Assembly (NCBI GenBank): GCA_965247995.1 | Contig: OZ252041.1 | Span: 682,001-746,000 of the forward strand | Direction: 5' to 3' | DNA length: 64,000 bases | DNA from: JASLZO01 sp965247995 | Lineage (GTDB): Bacteria; Chloroflexota; Dehalococcoidia; UBA6926 | Part shown: positions 42,801 through 51,855 of the stretch, one piece after another | Layout of the letters: each line of letters starts with the position of its first letter | Numbering within the stretch: the stretch's first letter is position 1 | Notes under the pieces: generated by a model | Seen by the model: the letters and a program-made list of their open reading frames with translations, nothing else | Databases searched by the model: none | Told to the model about the DNA's origin: nothing | Translations under genes and position numbers: made by a program

Positions 42801-43079
42801 ATGGTCGCCTCACTCAAAGTCCCCACCGCCCTCCGCCGCATCACCGACGGAGCAGACCACCTCGACGTCCCAACCGGGACGCTCGCTGAGGCGATCGACG
42901 CCCTCGACAAGCGCTTCCCCGGCCTCCGGGACCGCGTCCTGGACGAGGACAGCGGCAACATCCACCCTTTCATTTCGATCTTCCTGAACGGCAACGACGT
43001 CCACTACATCCGGGGCCTCGACACCGGCCTGAGCGACGGCGACGAGATCGTGATCGTCCCCGCCATCGCTGGCGGCTAG
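42801..43079 (+). CDS. MoaD/ThiS-family ubiquitin-like sulfur carrier
   Basis: Small beta-grasp protein whose C-terminal Gly-Gly is thiocarboxylated to donate sulfur, for example to molybdopterin. It ends VPAIAGG, and LSDGDEIVIVPAIAGG is the family end. ISIFLNGNDVHYIRGLDTGLSDGD is typical of the CysO/MoaD-like branch. The ATG at 42801 gives 92 residues, the usual size; the frame opens 29 codons upstream with unconserved sequence. It could serve molybdenum cofactor, cysteine or thiamine synthesis; no E1-like partner is nearby to decide. Confidence 0.85.
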   Translation: MVASLKVPTALRRITDGADHLDVPTGTLAEAIDALDKRFPGLRDRVLDEDSGNIHPFISIFLNGNDVHYIRGLDTGLSDGDEIVIVPAIAGG

Positions 43080-43095
43080 CGAGAACACGCGCACC

Positions 43096-43233
43096 ATGCC
43101 CAGGAATCGCCAGGCCCGCGTCCTCGTCTTCACCGTCCTCGTCGTGATCGGGATCTTCGTCCTGCTCTCGGAGCTCGGACCCCCGAACCCGGACCACGAC
43201 ACTATCGCCTCCTCCGACTCCGGCTCCAACTAA
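43096..43233 (+). CDS. Single-pass membrane miniprotein
   Basis: Not recognised. 45 residues starting MPRNRQAR, then one hydrophobic helix (VLVFTVLVVIGIFVLLSEL), then a short acidic, Ser-rich tail ending SSDSGSN. It lies 16 bases after the MoaD-like gene and is probably cotranscribed. Positive-inside residues suggest the N-terminus stays in the cytoplasm. Too short to classify. Confidence 0.55.
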   Translation: MPRNRQARVLVFTVLVVIGIFVLLSELGPPNPDHDTIASSDSGSN

Positions 43234-43833
43234 GCCCAAATCCCTGAGGCCGCCCGCCTCCACGCCCCTTCCCCGGGACTTTACGTTCGGGTCGCTATAT
43301 CCGCGCCCTTTATCCCTCGGCGACCTGGCGTCCAGCCTCCTGGACCGGCGCGATCATTCGTCTCGTCATCACCTCCGTACCGAGCGACCCTTCGTAGGTC
43401 AGTCCCACGGAGACGGCACGACCGAGCGCCAAGCACGCAGGTTCGCTGGCCGACCCCGGACCCCTCAAAGAGCGTCGCTCATTCCCCACCCTGTGAGCCG
43501 CAACGGGCACCAACTCGTGCTCGCGGCGACCGGTCCGCTCCCGTAGCCAGAGCCAAACCCGCCTCATCGGAGGGGCAATTCACACTCTGAGCCCGAAAGT
43601 GTGATTCGCCCGGCGGTTTCCAACTGGAGTTGGAACGCTCCCGGGTGGTCCGTGACCGGAGTTCTCACCATCCACCGAAGGGCAACCCGGTGTGGGCACT
43701 TCGGCAGCATCAGTCTTCCAGATCCCGCGCCCGACCGTCGGCTCCGGCCCACACTCATTCGTCCCGAGCGTCGCACTGGACCCGGTCCTCCCCGTTGAGT
43801 GCGAGAGCGAGCACCGTTACCGCGGCCAATAGA
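43234..43833. other. 600-base stretch without a supported gene
   Basis: Open frames here are short and give Arg/Pro/Gly-rich products on both strands, with no family motif or good ribosome-binding site. TTTATCC (near 43310) is only a partial DnaA-box match. It lies where the GC skew of the plus strand changes. No structured RNA class recognised. Confidence 0.5.
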
Positions 43834-43864
43834 AAGCGCCCCCACCTGGTTGGTGGGGGCGCTT
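43834..43864 (-). terminator. Intrinsic terminator of the surface-protein gene
   Basis: Perfect 13-base stem AAGCGCCCCCACC / GGTGGGGGCGCTT with a 5-base loop. Read on the minus strand it is followed by TCTATT. It lies 41 bases beyond the stop of the 1,265-residue gene. Confidence 0.85.
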
Positions 43865-43905
43865 CTTTGACCTTCAGTCGGTCGCGTTATGCATCCGGCG
43901 GATGG

Positions 43906-46900
43906 TTATCCGGCGAGCGTCCCGTCACTGGTGGTGTAGAGCATGTAGCCCTTACCCGCTTCCACGATCGCCGCACCAGGGGTAACGGTAACGGTGGTCG
44001 TTATGTTCCCTTCGTCGTCCGTCACCATTCTCGTTGTTTCGATCATCTCTCGGATGAACCCTGCGGTGGTGTCGCCGGTTGGCCACGCGGACTCGTAGCG
44101 GAGTCCCACGGGGTTCCACCAGCGGACCACTGCCCAGCTGTTGCCAAGAGGCGCAAGGTAGGAGCTAACCCTGATCCACGTCTCGCCACCACCAGGCGTG
44201 TAGCCGATGCCGTTCCAGCCTGCCTGCACGGTGTACTGCGGCGGCGTGCGTTGCGGCGTGAACCGGGTCAACAGCACCTTCGCAGGATCGAACGTCGAGC
44301 TGCGGACGAAGTACGCACGGCCATCGCTCATCTGAAGCAGGGTGCCTTCCCAGCTACCGTCGGCAGCCGTCCGGGCGAACTCCCAGATCTTCGTCTCGTT
44401 GTTGAAGCTCCAGACCTGCGTCACCGACGTCCCGCTCAAGACGCTCGCAATCGAGCTGTCCTGTGGAATGCCCGGCACCGAGATCAGGTTCCAACCCGGC
44501 TGGATTGCAATTGTCTTCGGCTGTTGGGCGATGACGTCAAACCGGAACTTGAACTCCCTGGTGTTCCCGACGACGTCCGCGAACTCGATCACCAGGTTGT
44601 AGTCGCTCTGCACGACGTTGCTCAATGCCACCACGTACTTGACGCTGTTCGACGTCTGTGCCGCGCCCAACTCCACGGTCGTCGTGCTCATCACCACCGC
44701 CGAGTCGTCCGGGTCGAGCGTCTCGAGCGACAGGCCGGTCACGGAGATCCCGTTCTCGGAGTCCTCGCCGCGATCCGCCCCATACTCGTTCGCCTCACCT
44801 GGGAACTCGAAGGAGATGAAGACCACTTCGTCCGTTTCGACCTCTACTAGGTGGTCCGCCGCGAAACCATCCGCCTCCGTGAACCCGGTCCGGAGCGGGT
44901 CGCCGCCACCGTTGGCTACGGTGTCGAGCTCCCACTTCTTACTGGCGTCGCTGCCATCGTTCCCGTTCTCGTCCTCGCCACTGACGCGGACCGTGTACAC
45001 ACCATCGTCTTGGCCCTTGTCGTTGAGGTTCAGGGAATCGATGTCGGTGTCGACCGTCCACAAGTTCTCGCCCGCGTCGACGACCGTCAACCTTTGGGTG
45101 TCGTCGACGAGCTCCAACTGGACCGTCGGCCGCCGGTCGAGGTCCTCGGACGCCGCGATCGTCACACCAAGCGCATCGTTGCTTAGCGTCGGCGACACCG
45201 TCACCGTAAATGCGGGCCAGAGCCGGTCCTCCGCATCAGCTTCGTGGTCGTCGTCGGCGGCGTTCCCAGCAAGGTCCATGAGGTCATCACCGTCGATGTC
45301 GATGCTCGGCTCGGCATCGGTCGCCAACGGGTCATCTGCCGCGATCTGGACGAAGAGCAAATGCCGCGCGTCCTGACCGAGCGCATCGAACACGAGGTCC
45401 ATGCCGCCGCCATTATCGTCCGTCACGTCGTCTTCGGCCTGTGTACCGCTGCTGGTCTTCGAGTTGAAGTCCAGATCACCGATCGTCCCGTCCTCGTCGT
45501 CCGCTCCGATGCTGATCCGCTCGCGGCCTGCGTTGTTGAGCCAGACGATGTTCTCGACGGAGTGGCCACCGATGTTGACGTCATTCTCTGTGAGCGCATC
45601 GCCGTCGATCGGCCCGTCGAAGATCAGCACCAGCCAGTCGTCCTGGTTCTCGGTCAGGACGTAGGCGCCATCCTCGTCGTCGGCCGCCGTCTGGTCGGCG
45701 GCGTCGTCCAACACTACGCCCCAACCGGTCAGCGCGCCGAGCAACTCGGGGTCGGTCACGTCGACGGTGAATGTCGTCGACTTCGAGCTCTGGTTCCCAG
45801 CGATGTCGTACGCGGTGATCGTGATCCTCACGACCAAGTTCTCGTCCTCGTCCTCCTGAGTCCGTGCCTCTCCCCGGACGTCGATCTCGAGGTCGTACTC
45901 GAATCCGTCATTGACGTCGTCGTCCTCGCTGGCGCCCACCGACCCGGGGCGTACGGTGTCCAGGTCAACTTCACCCCCTTCTCCGTCCTCGAGGGTTAGG
46001 CCAGTCGCGAGGTACAGCGTCTCCCCATGGACGTTCTCTTCCTCGGCATCCTCGGGGATCCCCGACCCGGTGTCCGTCACCGAGAATCGGCCGTCGAAGC
46101 GGTCGTTCGGGGTGAACGAGCCGTTCGCGGGGTCCGTGATGGAGATCGCCGGCGCGACGAGGTCCGCGGTCGCCGAGACGCGCTGCGTCCCCTGCCCGGG
46201 GTCGCGGTACCGGACCTCGACGTCGCTTCCGTCCTCCACGCCGAGGAGCCGGTTGATGAACGCAGTAGCGGCGATTGCGCCCTCATCCTGTGTGTCCCCG
46301 TACAGGGCATCGAACTGGTCGTTCAGGAATGCGATCAAGGACGCGGGTTCGTTCGTCGCGTCCGTTCCGTCCGCCTTCAGCGTCCGCTCGAGGTCATCGA
46401 ACGCGAGCGCCTGGGTCCGATCCTCGGGATACGTAAGGAAGCTGTCCCCGTCCGCGTCGGTTGAGATGGTCGCGTCATCGCGGATCACTCCTGGATCGGC
46501 GTCTGTGCCGGCTCCTAGTAAGACATGGACGTCCACCGTGGTCGCGTAGCTGATCTTCAACTCATCGTTCGTTGTTTCGATCGCGTCGTTAGGAGATACG
46601 GCCTGATCGGACGCCCTCAAGGTCACAGTGACGGTGGTCCCTACCAGGGTCACGGATGCGATCGACAACCCACGCCTGCTGCCGCTGGCGTCGGTGAACG
46701 TGACGATCAGGTCGCGCCCGTCTACGACTCCGTCGCCGTTCCGGTCCGAGACCTCATCACCGACGTTCAGTGGGTTCCCTTCGGTGTCATCTAAGTCAAG
46801 GTCGAGGGTGGAGGTGATAACGAGGCCCGTTGCGCTCGCCAAATCTGCATCGTGATCCTCATTCCGTACCACCCGACCCACCGCCGCGCCACCGTTCACG

Positions 46901-47703
46901 CGGTCTTCGACCGCGTCCGCGACATCGTTGTCGGTGACAATCGTTTGGTCGATCCAGGTATCGAGGACTTCCTTCCAATCCCCCGCGATCAGCCCGAATG
47001 CGCCAAGGAAGAGGCCCGAGTCAGTGGACCCTGCGGTGTCAACTAACGTTTCGCCCGCGTCGACGCCACCGTCACCGCCGGTGTCGATGTCGGCGATGTT
47101 CGCCTCACTCGCGACGACCAGGATGTTGTCCTGGCCGCTCGACACGCTTACGCGGGAGTCACCGTCGCCGTCGATCAGGCTGTCCTGAACCGACCTTGCG
47201 TAAGTGATCTTGACTTCGTCGTTGTCGTTGACAATGTCGTGGTTGATTCTGACCGACCCGGTCGGGTCGATAGCCACAATGCCGGCGAACTGCTTCACGT
47301 CATTTACTTCAAGATCGATATCGTCGTCGTCCAAATCGCCGTCTCGGTTCCGGTCAACGATTGGGTGATCAACCGAGATATCAGTTGTGCTGCCGGTCAG
47401 AGTCCCGACGTTCGTGGTCTGCGTCGCCGTCGAATAAACGTTCGCGCTTGAGTCGTTGTCTTCAATGACGACGTAGAGCGTCCCGAAGGTGCCCGCCATG
47501 TTCGCAGGGTCGACGACCGTAGAGACGTATTCGACGTCATCGAGCGCCGTGAACAGCGACTGGGTGCCGCTCTGGTCCGGATTGGCCAACTCCGCCGGGG
47601 TCACCAGCTTGACCTCTCCCTCCGCCGCCGCGCCGATGCCCATCGGCACCAACGACAGCAGCAGGGCCGAGATGATTAGGATTGCCGAAACTTTACGCTT
47701 CAC
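43906..47703 (-). CDS. Large secreted Asp-rich surface protein (S-layer candidate)
   Basis: 1,265 residues with a Sec signal (MKRKVSAILIISALLLSLVP, cleavage likely after GAAA near 27). The body is very acidic and has repeated EF-like calcium loops: DRNRDGDLDDDD, DGDGDSRVS, DRNGDGVVDGRD. Ig-like beta segments follow (APAISITDPANGSFTPNDRFDGRF; TLSNDALGVTIAASEDLDRRPTV). The last 180 residues, from IAIQPGWNLISVPGIPQ, resemble a domain found at the ends of secreted proteins and contain two WN-rich copies (GWNLISVPG, GWNGIGYTPG). It starts with GTG after AAGGGGG. No transmembrane anchor, LPXTG or SLH motif seen. The S-layer role is inference. Confidence 0.8.
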   Translation of the reverse strand: MKRKVSAILIISALLLSLVPMGIGAAAEGEVKLVTPAELANPDQSGTQSLFTALDDVEYVSTVVDPANMAGTFGTLYVVIEDNDSSANVYSTATQTTNVGTLTGSTTDISVDHPIVDRNRDGDLDDDDIDLEVNDVKQFAGIVAIDPTGSVRINHDIVNDNDEVKITYARSVQDSLIDGDGDSRVSVSSGQDNILVVASEANIADIDTGGDGGVDAGETLVDTAGSTDSGLFLGAFGLIAGDWKEVLDTWIDQTIVTDNDVADAVEDRVNGGAAVGRVVRNEDHDADLASATGLVITSTLDLDLDDTEGNPLNVGDEVSDRNGDGVVDGRDLIVTFTDASGSRRGLSIASVTLVGTTVTVTLRASDQAVSPNDAIETTNDELKISYATTVDVHVLLGAGTDADPGVIRDDATISTDADGDSFLTYPEDRTQALAFDDLERTLKADGTDATNEPASLIAFLNDQFDALYGDTQDEGAIAATAFINRLLGVEDGSDVEVRYRDPGQGTQRVSATADLVAPAISITDPANGSFTPNDRFDGRFSVTDTGSGIPEDAEEENVHGETLYLATGLTLEDGEGGEVDLDTVRPGSVGASEDDDVNDGFEYDLEIDVRGEARTQEDEDENLVVRITITAYDIAGNQSSKSTTFTVDVTDPELLGALTGWGVVLDDAADQTAADDEDGAYVLTENQDDWLVLIFDGPIDGDALTENDVNIGGHSVENIVWLNNAGRERISIGADDEDGTIGDLDFNSKTSSGTQAEDDVTDDNGGGMDLVFDALGQDARHLLFVQIAADDPLATDAEPSIDIDGDDLMDLAGNAADDDHEADAEDRLWPAFTVTVSPTLSNDALGVTIAASEDLDRRPTVQLELVDDTQRLTVVDAGENLWTVDTDIDSLNLNDKGQDDGVYTVRVSGEDENGNDGSDASKKWELDTVANGGGDPLRTGFTEADGFAADHLVEVETDEVVFISFEFPGEANEYGADRGEDSENGISVTGLSLETLDPDDSAVVMSTTTVELGAAQTSNSVKYVVALSNVVQSDYNLVIEFADVVGNTREFKFRFDVIAQQPKTIAIQPGWNLISVPGIPQDSSIASVLSGTSVTQVWSFNNETKIWEFARTAADGSWEGTLLQMSDGRAYFVRSSTFDPAKVLLTRFTPQRTPPQYTVQAGWNGIGYTPGGGETWIRVSSYLAPLGNSWAVVRWWNPVGLRYESAWPTGDTTAGFIREMIETTRMVTDDEGNITTTVTVTPGAAIVEAGKGYMLYTTSDGTLAG

Positions 47704-48171
47704 TTGCGTCCCCCTTCGGGTATTCGTTTCTGGTCTCGCCGGTTAGGCACCGGCGGAAGCCTCTAGATCCGGGGAGTGTCAAAGGGCCCGACCCGTTCGC
47801 AGCCGAAGCTCCCGTAGGACTCCGACAGGCCGAGAACTCGCGCTCACGCATCACGCCCTCCTCCCGCTAACTAAGAAGACTCGGGTGGTGCAGGTCTCGC
47901 TCCAAAACAACATGCAACCGGTCACGAAACCCTTCCACTTTCTCCCGCGCGTACATAGTGATGCCTATCACGACAAGCGTCAATCGGCAGGACCCTGCCA
48001 ATTGGCCACTCATGCGCGATGCTGCTCACACCGCAGACACACCTGTGCGGTACACAGGTCTAGGCATGCTCGGGACTATAGGCACGCCGATTGGCCATGT
48101 CAACCCATTTTTCGAACTAATTCTCAAATTGATCCAAAACCGTGTAACGGCCCGGCCCGCGTGGCCGGAAC
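47704..48171. other. Intergenic region between rho and the surface-protein gene
   Basis: No gene supported. The minus-strand leader of the surface protein has a CGCCGG/CCGGCG hairpin near 47735-47755 and a TTGACA (47782-47777, minus) without a matching -10. Near rho, CCGGCC/GGCCGG (48152-48168) could be its terminator. The middle is locally richer in A and T than its surroundings. Confidence 0.45.
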
Positions 48172-49830
48172 TCAGATCCCCTTCGACAGCGTCGCGAGGA
48201 ACTCGGCGTTGTTCTTGGTCTTCGACAGCCGGGTCAGGATCTGCTCCGTCGCCTCGGCCGAGTCCATCTGGCTGCTCGAGAGCATGGCCAGCATCCGCCG
48301 GAGCGTGACGATCCCCTTATAGGTGGTCTCGTCGTAGAGCCGCTCGTCCCGCCGCGTGCCGGACTTGAGGATCTCGATTGCGGGGTAGGTCCGCCGCTCC
48401 GCCAACCGGCGGTCCAGGTGGACCTCCATGTTGCCGGTGCCCTTGAACTCCTCATAGATCACCTCGTCCATGCGGGAGCCGGTGTCGACGAGGCAGGTCG
48501 CGATGATGGTCAGCGTCCCGCCTTCCTCTGTATTGCGCGCCGCTCCGAAGAAGTGCTTGGGCGGGTACAGGGCCACCGGGTCCATGCCGCCGGACAGCGT
48601 CTTGCCGCTCGACGGCGCGGCGAGGTTGTACGCGCGCGTCAGCCGGGTGATCGAGTCGAGCAGGATGACGACGTGCTGGCCGGCTTCGACCAGGCGCTTG
48701 GCGCGCTCCTGTGCGATCTCCGCAACGCGGGTGTGCTCCTCGACCGGCTCGTCGAAGGTCGACGCGACGACCTCCACGCCGGTGACGGTGCGCTCCCAGT
48801 CCGTGACTTCCTCCGGCCGTTCGCCGATGAGGGCGGCGATCACGTGTGTGTCCGGGTAGTTCATCGTCAGGGCGGCCGCGATCTGATGCAGGAGGATGGT
48901 CTTGCCCGCCTTCGGCGGCGAGACGATGAGCCCGCGCTGTCCCTTCCCCAACGGCGCGACGAGATTAAGCAGCCGCATGGACAGGTTCCCCTGGGAGGTC
49001 TCCAGGTCGAAGAGCTCGTCCGGGAAGAGCGCGGTGAGTTGGTCGAACGGCGGCCGGCCGCGTGCGACCTCCGGCTCCTGGTCGTTGACGGTGTCGACGC
49101 GGAGGAGGCCGTAGAACTTCTCGCCGCTCTTGGGCGAGCGGATCTGCCCAGCGACGAAGTCGCCAGTCCGCAACCCGAAGCGCCTGATCTGCGACTGCGA
49201 AACGTAGACGTCGTTGATGCTGCGGTGGAGGTTGGGGTGGCGCAGGAACCCGTAGCCGTCGTTGGTGATCTCGAGCGTGCCGCTGGCCATCACGTCACCG
49301 CGGCGCTCACCGTGAGCCTGCACGATGCGGTGCACGAGGTCGTCCGGCCGCAGGAAGGAGGCCTGTTGGATGTCCAAGCGGACGGCGTGTTCGACCAGCG
49401 CGTCGCGGCCCTTCTTCTCGAGGTCCGGGATGCTGGTCACCTGGTCCTGTGGGTCCAACGGCGGCAGCGGGCCGCGTTGGCCGTCCTGTGCCGTGCCCAC
49501 GGGCGGAAACTCGCCGTCGTCGGCTGGCATCGGGCCGGGGCCCGGTGGGCCGTACGCGGGGGCCGCTTGGCGGTTGGCGGGCCGTTGACCTCGTCGGCCA
49601 CCGGGCTGCCGGCGGCGTTGGACCCGGCCCCCTGACCGTCCGGGATCGCCCGCGAAGCCGTCATCTCGGACTGCGCCGTTGCCGGTCCCCGGCTCGTCCA
49701 GCATCGACTGCTGTGCCGGCTCGCCGACGACGGGCGGCTCCATGGGCTCCCAGTTGTCGCTTCCGTTCGCCGGGACCGGCCCGGCCGGCGCCTCGATGTC
49801 CCTGGTGTCTCGTTCAGTGCTCTCAGTCAA
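48172..49830 (-). CDS. rho: Transcription termination factor Rho
   Basis: RNA-dependent ATPase that ends transcription. It has a Rho N-terminal helical domain (about 130-170), a cold-shock RNA-binding domain (GTLEITNDGYGFLRHP, DVYVSQSQIRRFGLRTGD) and a RecA-like motor with Walker A SPPKAGKT. VVILLDSITRLTRAYN and GGMDPVALYPPKHFFGAARN (Q-loop region) are intact. 552 residues because of a roughly 125-residue Gly/Pro/Arg-rich extension ahead of the domain, as often seen in high-GC bacteria. Lies 28 bases downstream of pyrG on the same strand. Confidence 0.97.
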   Translation of the reverse strand: MTESTERDTRDIEAPAGPVPANGSDNWEPMEPPVVGEPAQQSMLDEPGTGNGAVRDDGFAGDPGRSGGRVQRRRQPGGRRGQRPANRQAAPAYGPPGPGPMPADDGEFPPVGTAQDGQRGPLPPLDPQDQVTSIPDLEKKGRDALVEHAVRLDIQQASFLRPDDLVHRIVQAHGERRGDVMASGTLEITNDGYGFLRHPNLHRSINDVYVSQSQIRRFGLRTGDFVAGQIRSPKSGEKFYGLLRVDTVNDQEPEVARGRPPFDQLTALFPDELFDLETSQGNLSMRLLNLVAPLGKGQRGLIVSPPKAGKTILLHQIAAALTMNYPDTHVIAALIGERPEEVTDWERTVTGVEVVASTFDEPVEEHTRVAEIAQERAKRLVEAGQHVVILLDSITRLTRAYNLAAPSSGKTLSGGMDPVALYPPKHFFGAARNTEEGGTLTIIATCLVDTGSRMDEVIYEEFKGTGNMEVHLDRRLAERRTYPAIEILKSGTRRDERLYDETTYKGIVTLRRMLAMLSSSQMDSAEATEQILTRLSKTKNNAEFLATLSKGI

Positions 49831-49858
49831 CGTGTTCTCCCTAGTACCCGCCCGGTAG

Positions 49859-51565
49859 TTAGTGGGCAGGTCCTTCCGTCCCGTTCGTCAGCGGATCTTC
49901 CTGTTGTTGTCTTGGTGTTGGGACCGGCGTCCCGTCCGGGAGCAACGGCGGCTGCTCGCCCTCTCGGAGGACCACCGTCGAGGCGGCCACAAACTCGCGG
50001 AACAGCGGGTGAGGCCGTGTCGGCCGTGACTGGAACTCCGGGTGAAACTGGCTCCCCAGCATGAAGGGGTGGCCTCGGACCTCGCAGATCTCGACCAGGT
50101 CCTTCTCCTTATAGAAGCCGCTCGCAATGAGGCCCGCGTCCTCGAACTTCTGCTTGAACCGATTGTTGAACTCGAACCGATGGCGGTGACGCTCGCTGAC
50201 GGAATCGACACCGTACGCAGCGTGCGACCTCGTACCGGGGACCAGGTCGCACGGGTATGCGCCCAGGCGCATCGTCCCGCCCATCGCTTCGACGTTCTCC
50301 TGGTCTTCCATGATGTGGATGACGGGATACGGCGCTTCGAGGTCGAACTCGGTCGAGTTCGCGCCGATCATGCCCAACACGTGGCGTGCGTACTCGATGA
50401 CCATCACCTGCATCCCCAAGCAGAGGCCGAGGTACGGCAACTCCCGTTCTCGGGCGTACTGTGCGGCGCGGACCATGCCCTCGATGCCGCGAGATCCGAA
50501 GCCGCCCGGGACGACGATCCCGTGCGCGCGCTCCAGGTACCGTTCCCACCCACTCTGCTCGAGCTCCTCCGCCGGCACCCACTCGATATCGACGTTGACG
50601 TCCTTGGCGAGTCCGGCGTGGTGGAGCGCTTCTTTCACGGAGAGGTAGGAGTCCCGCAACTCGACGTACTTCCCGACGATCGCCACAGACAGCGACGGCT
50701 TGGGCGCCTCGATGCGCCGCACCAGGTCTCGCCAGTCCGCGAGGTCCGCCGGGCCGGCAGCCTCGAGTCCGAGACGTTCGACCAGGAAGGCGTCGAGCCC
50801 TGTGTCCTCGAGATACACCGGCATTCGATAGATGGTGTCAACGTTGGGGAGCGGGACCACAGCCCGCGGCTCCACGTCGCAGAAGAGCGACAGCTTCTGG
50901 ATGATCTCCTCGTCCACCGGGTGGTCGCTGCGCGCAGCGATGACGTCCGGCTGGATACCGATGCTCCGAAGCTCACGCACGCTGTGCTGCGTGGGTTTGG
51001 TCTTCAACTCGCCGCTGGTGACAATGTATGGCAGATAGGTGACGTGGACGAAGACCGCGTCCTCACGTCCGACGTCGTTGCGGACTTGGCGTATGGCCTC
51101 CAGGAACGGCAGGCTCTCGATGTCACCGACGGTCCCGCCGACCTCGACGATGACGACCTGCGCCCCGGACTCCTCGGCGTTCTTGGTGATGCGGGACTTA
51201 ATGGCGTTGGTGACGTGCGGGACGACCTGAATCGTGCCGCCCAGGAAATCGCCGCGCCGTTCGCGCGCGATCACCGACGTGTAGACCTGCCCCGCCGTGA
51301 CGTTCGACGATTGCGTGAGATCGCTATCGATGAACCGCTCGTAGTGCCCGAGGTCGAGGTCGGTCTCCGCGCCGTCCGTGGTAACGAACACCTCTCCATG
51401 TTGGTACGGGGACATGGTCCCGGGGTCGACGTTGAGATACGGGTCCAGCTTTTGGACGGAGACGGTGATGCCCCGGCTCTTCAACAGCCGGCCGATGGCG
51501 GCGGCGGTGATGCCCTTGCCGATCGAACTCACCACACCGCCGGTGACAAAAACGTAACTAGCCAT
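49859..51565 (-). CDS. pyrG: CTP synthase
   Basis: Makes CTP from UTP using glutamine. The synthetase domain begins YVFVTGGVVSSIGKGI and has KLDPYLNVDPGTMSPYQHGEVFVTTDGAETDLDLGHYERF. The class I glutamine amidotransferase domain has the nucleophile in YLGLCLGMQ and the His/Glu pair in QFHPEFQSRP. 568 residues with a short Pro-rich tail. It is first in a probable pyrG-rho operon. Confidence 0.97.
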   Translation of the reverse strand: MASYVFVTGGVVSSIGKGITAAAIGRLLKSRGITVSVQKLDPYLNVDPGTMSPYQHGEVFVTTDGAETDLDLGHYERFIDSDLTQSSNVTAGQVYTSVIARERRGDFLGGTIQVVPHVTNAIKSRITKNAEESGAQVVIVEVGGTVGDIESLPFLEAIRQVRNDVGREDAVFVHVTYLPYIVTSGELKTKPTQHSVRELRSIGIQPDVIAARSDHPVDEEIIQKLSLFCDVEPRAVVPLPNVDTIYRMPVYLEDTGLDAFLVERLGLEAAGPADLADWRDLVRRIEAPKPSLSVAIVGKYVELRDSYLSVKEALHHAGLAKDVNVDIEWVPAEELEQSGWERYLERAHGIVVPGGFGSRGIEGMVRAAQYARERELPYLGLCLGMQVMVIEYARHVLGMIGANSTEFDLEAPYPVIHIMEDQENVEAMGGTMRLGAYPCDLVPGTRSHAAYGVDSVSERHRHRFEFNNRFKQKFEDAGLIASGFYKEKDLVEICEVRGHPFMLGSQFHPEFQSRPTRPHPLFREFVAASTVVLREGEQPPLLPDGTPVPTPRQQQEDPLTNGTEGPAH

Positions 51566-51776
51566 TCAATCCAGTCGGGTCTTGCCCTTTGTCTGGGTTA
51601 CGGATGGCACAAATGGAACACGAGGCACGAAGGTAGTTGGGTGATGCCCCACCACGCGCAGCAACTGATCTATCAGCTACCGCAAGGGAGATAACAAAAA
51701 CAGAACGAGGCGACACAACCCGAAATCACCCGCTCCGTCGCCTGAGGCTACGCCATAACGCAGGTTGATGTCAAGT

Positions 51777-51805
51777 TTGACCGTCCATTGCGCGCCGAAT
51801 ACGAT
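51777..51805 (+). promoter_or_regulatory. Promoter of the hydratase/lyase-like gene
   Basis: TTGACC (51777-51782), 17 bases, TACGAT (51800-51805), about 50 bases before the ATG. AAAGGGGGA serves as ribosome-binding site. The rest of 51566-51776 shows no gene. Confidence 0.6.
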
Positions 51806-51855
51806 GCCTCACCGAATGACCGTCTGAAGCGGCCATCCGAAAGGGGGACGACGAC

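Noticed and set aside
43310..43845. Two minus-strand frames (85 and 93 aa) in the gene-free stretch
   Set aside because: Low-complexity, no motif, no convincing ribosome-binding site; nothing joins them into a recognisable broken gene.
47704..47760. Possible cyclic-di-GMP riboswitch before the surface-protein gene
   Set aside because: GGGACGCAA resembles part of the GEMM core, but it overlaps the ribosome-binding site and start, and the paired helices and receptor-loop sequence are missing.
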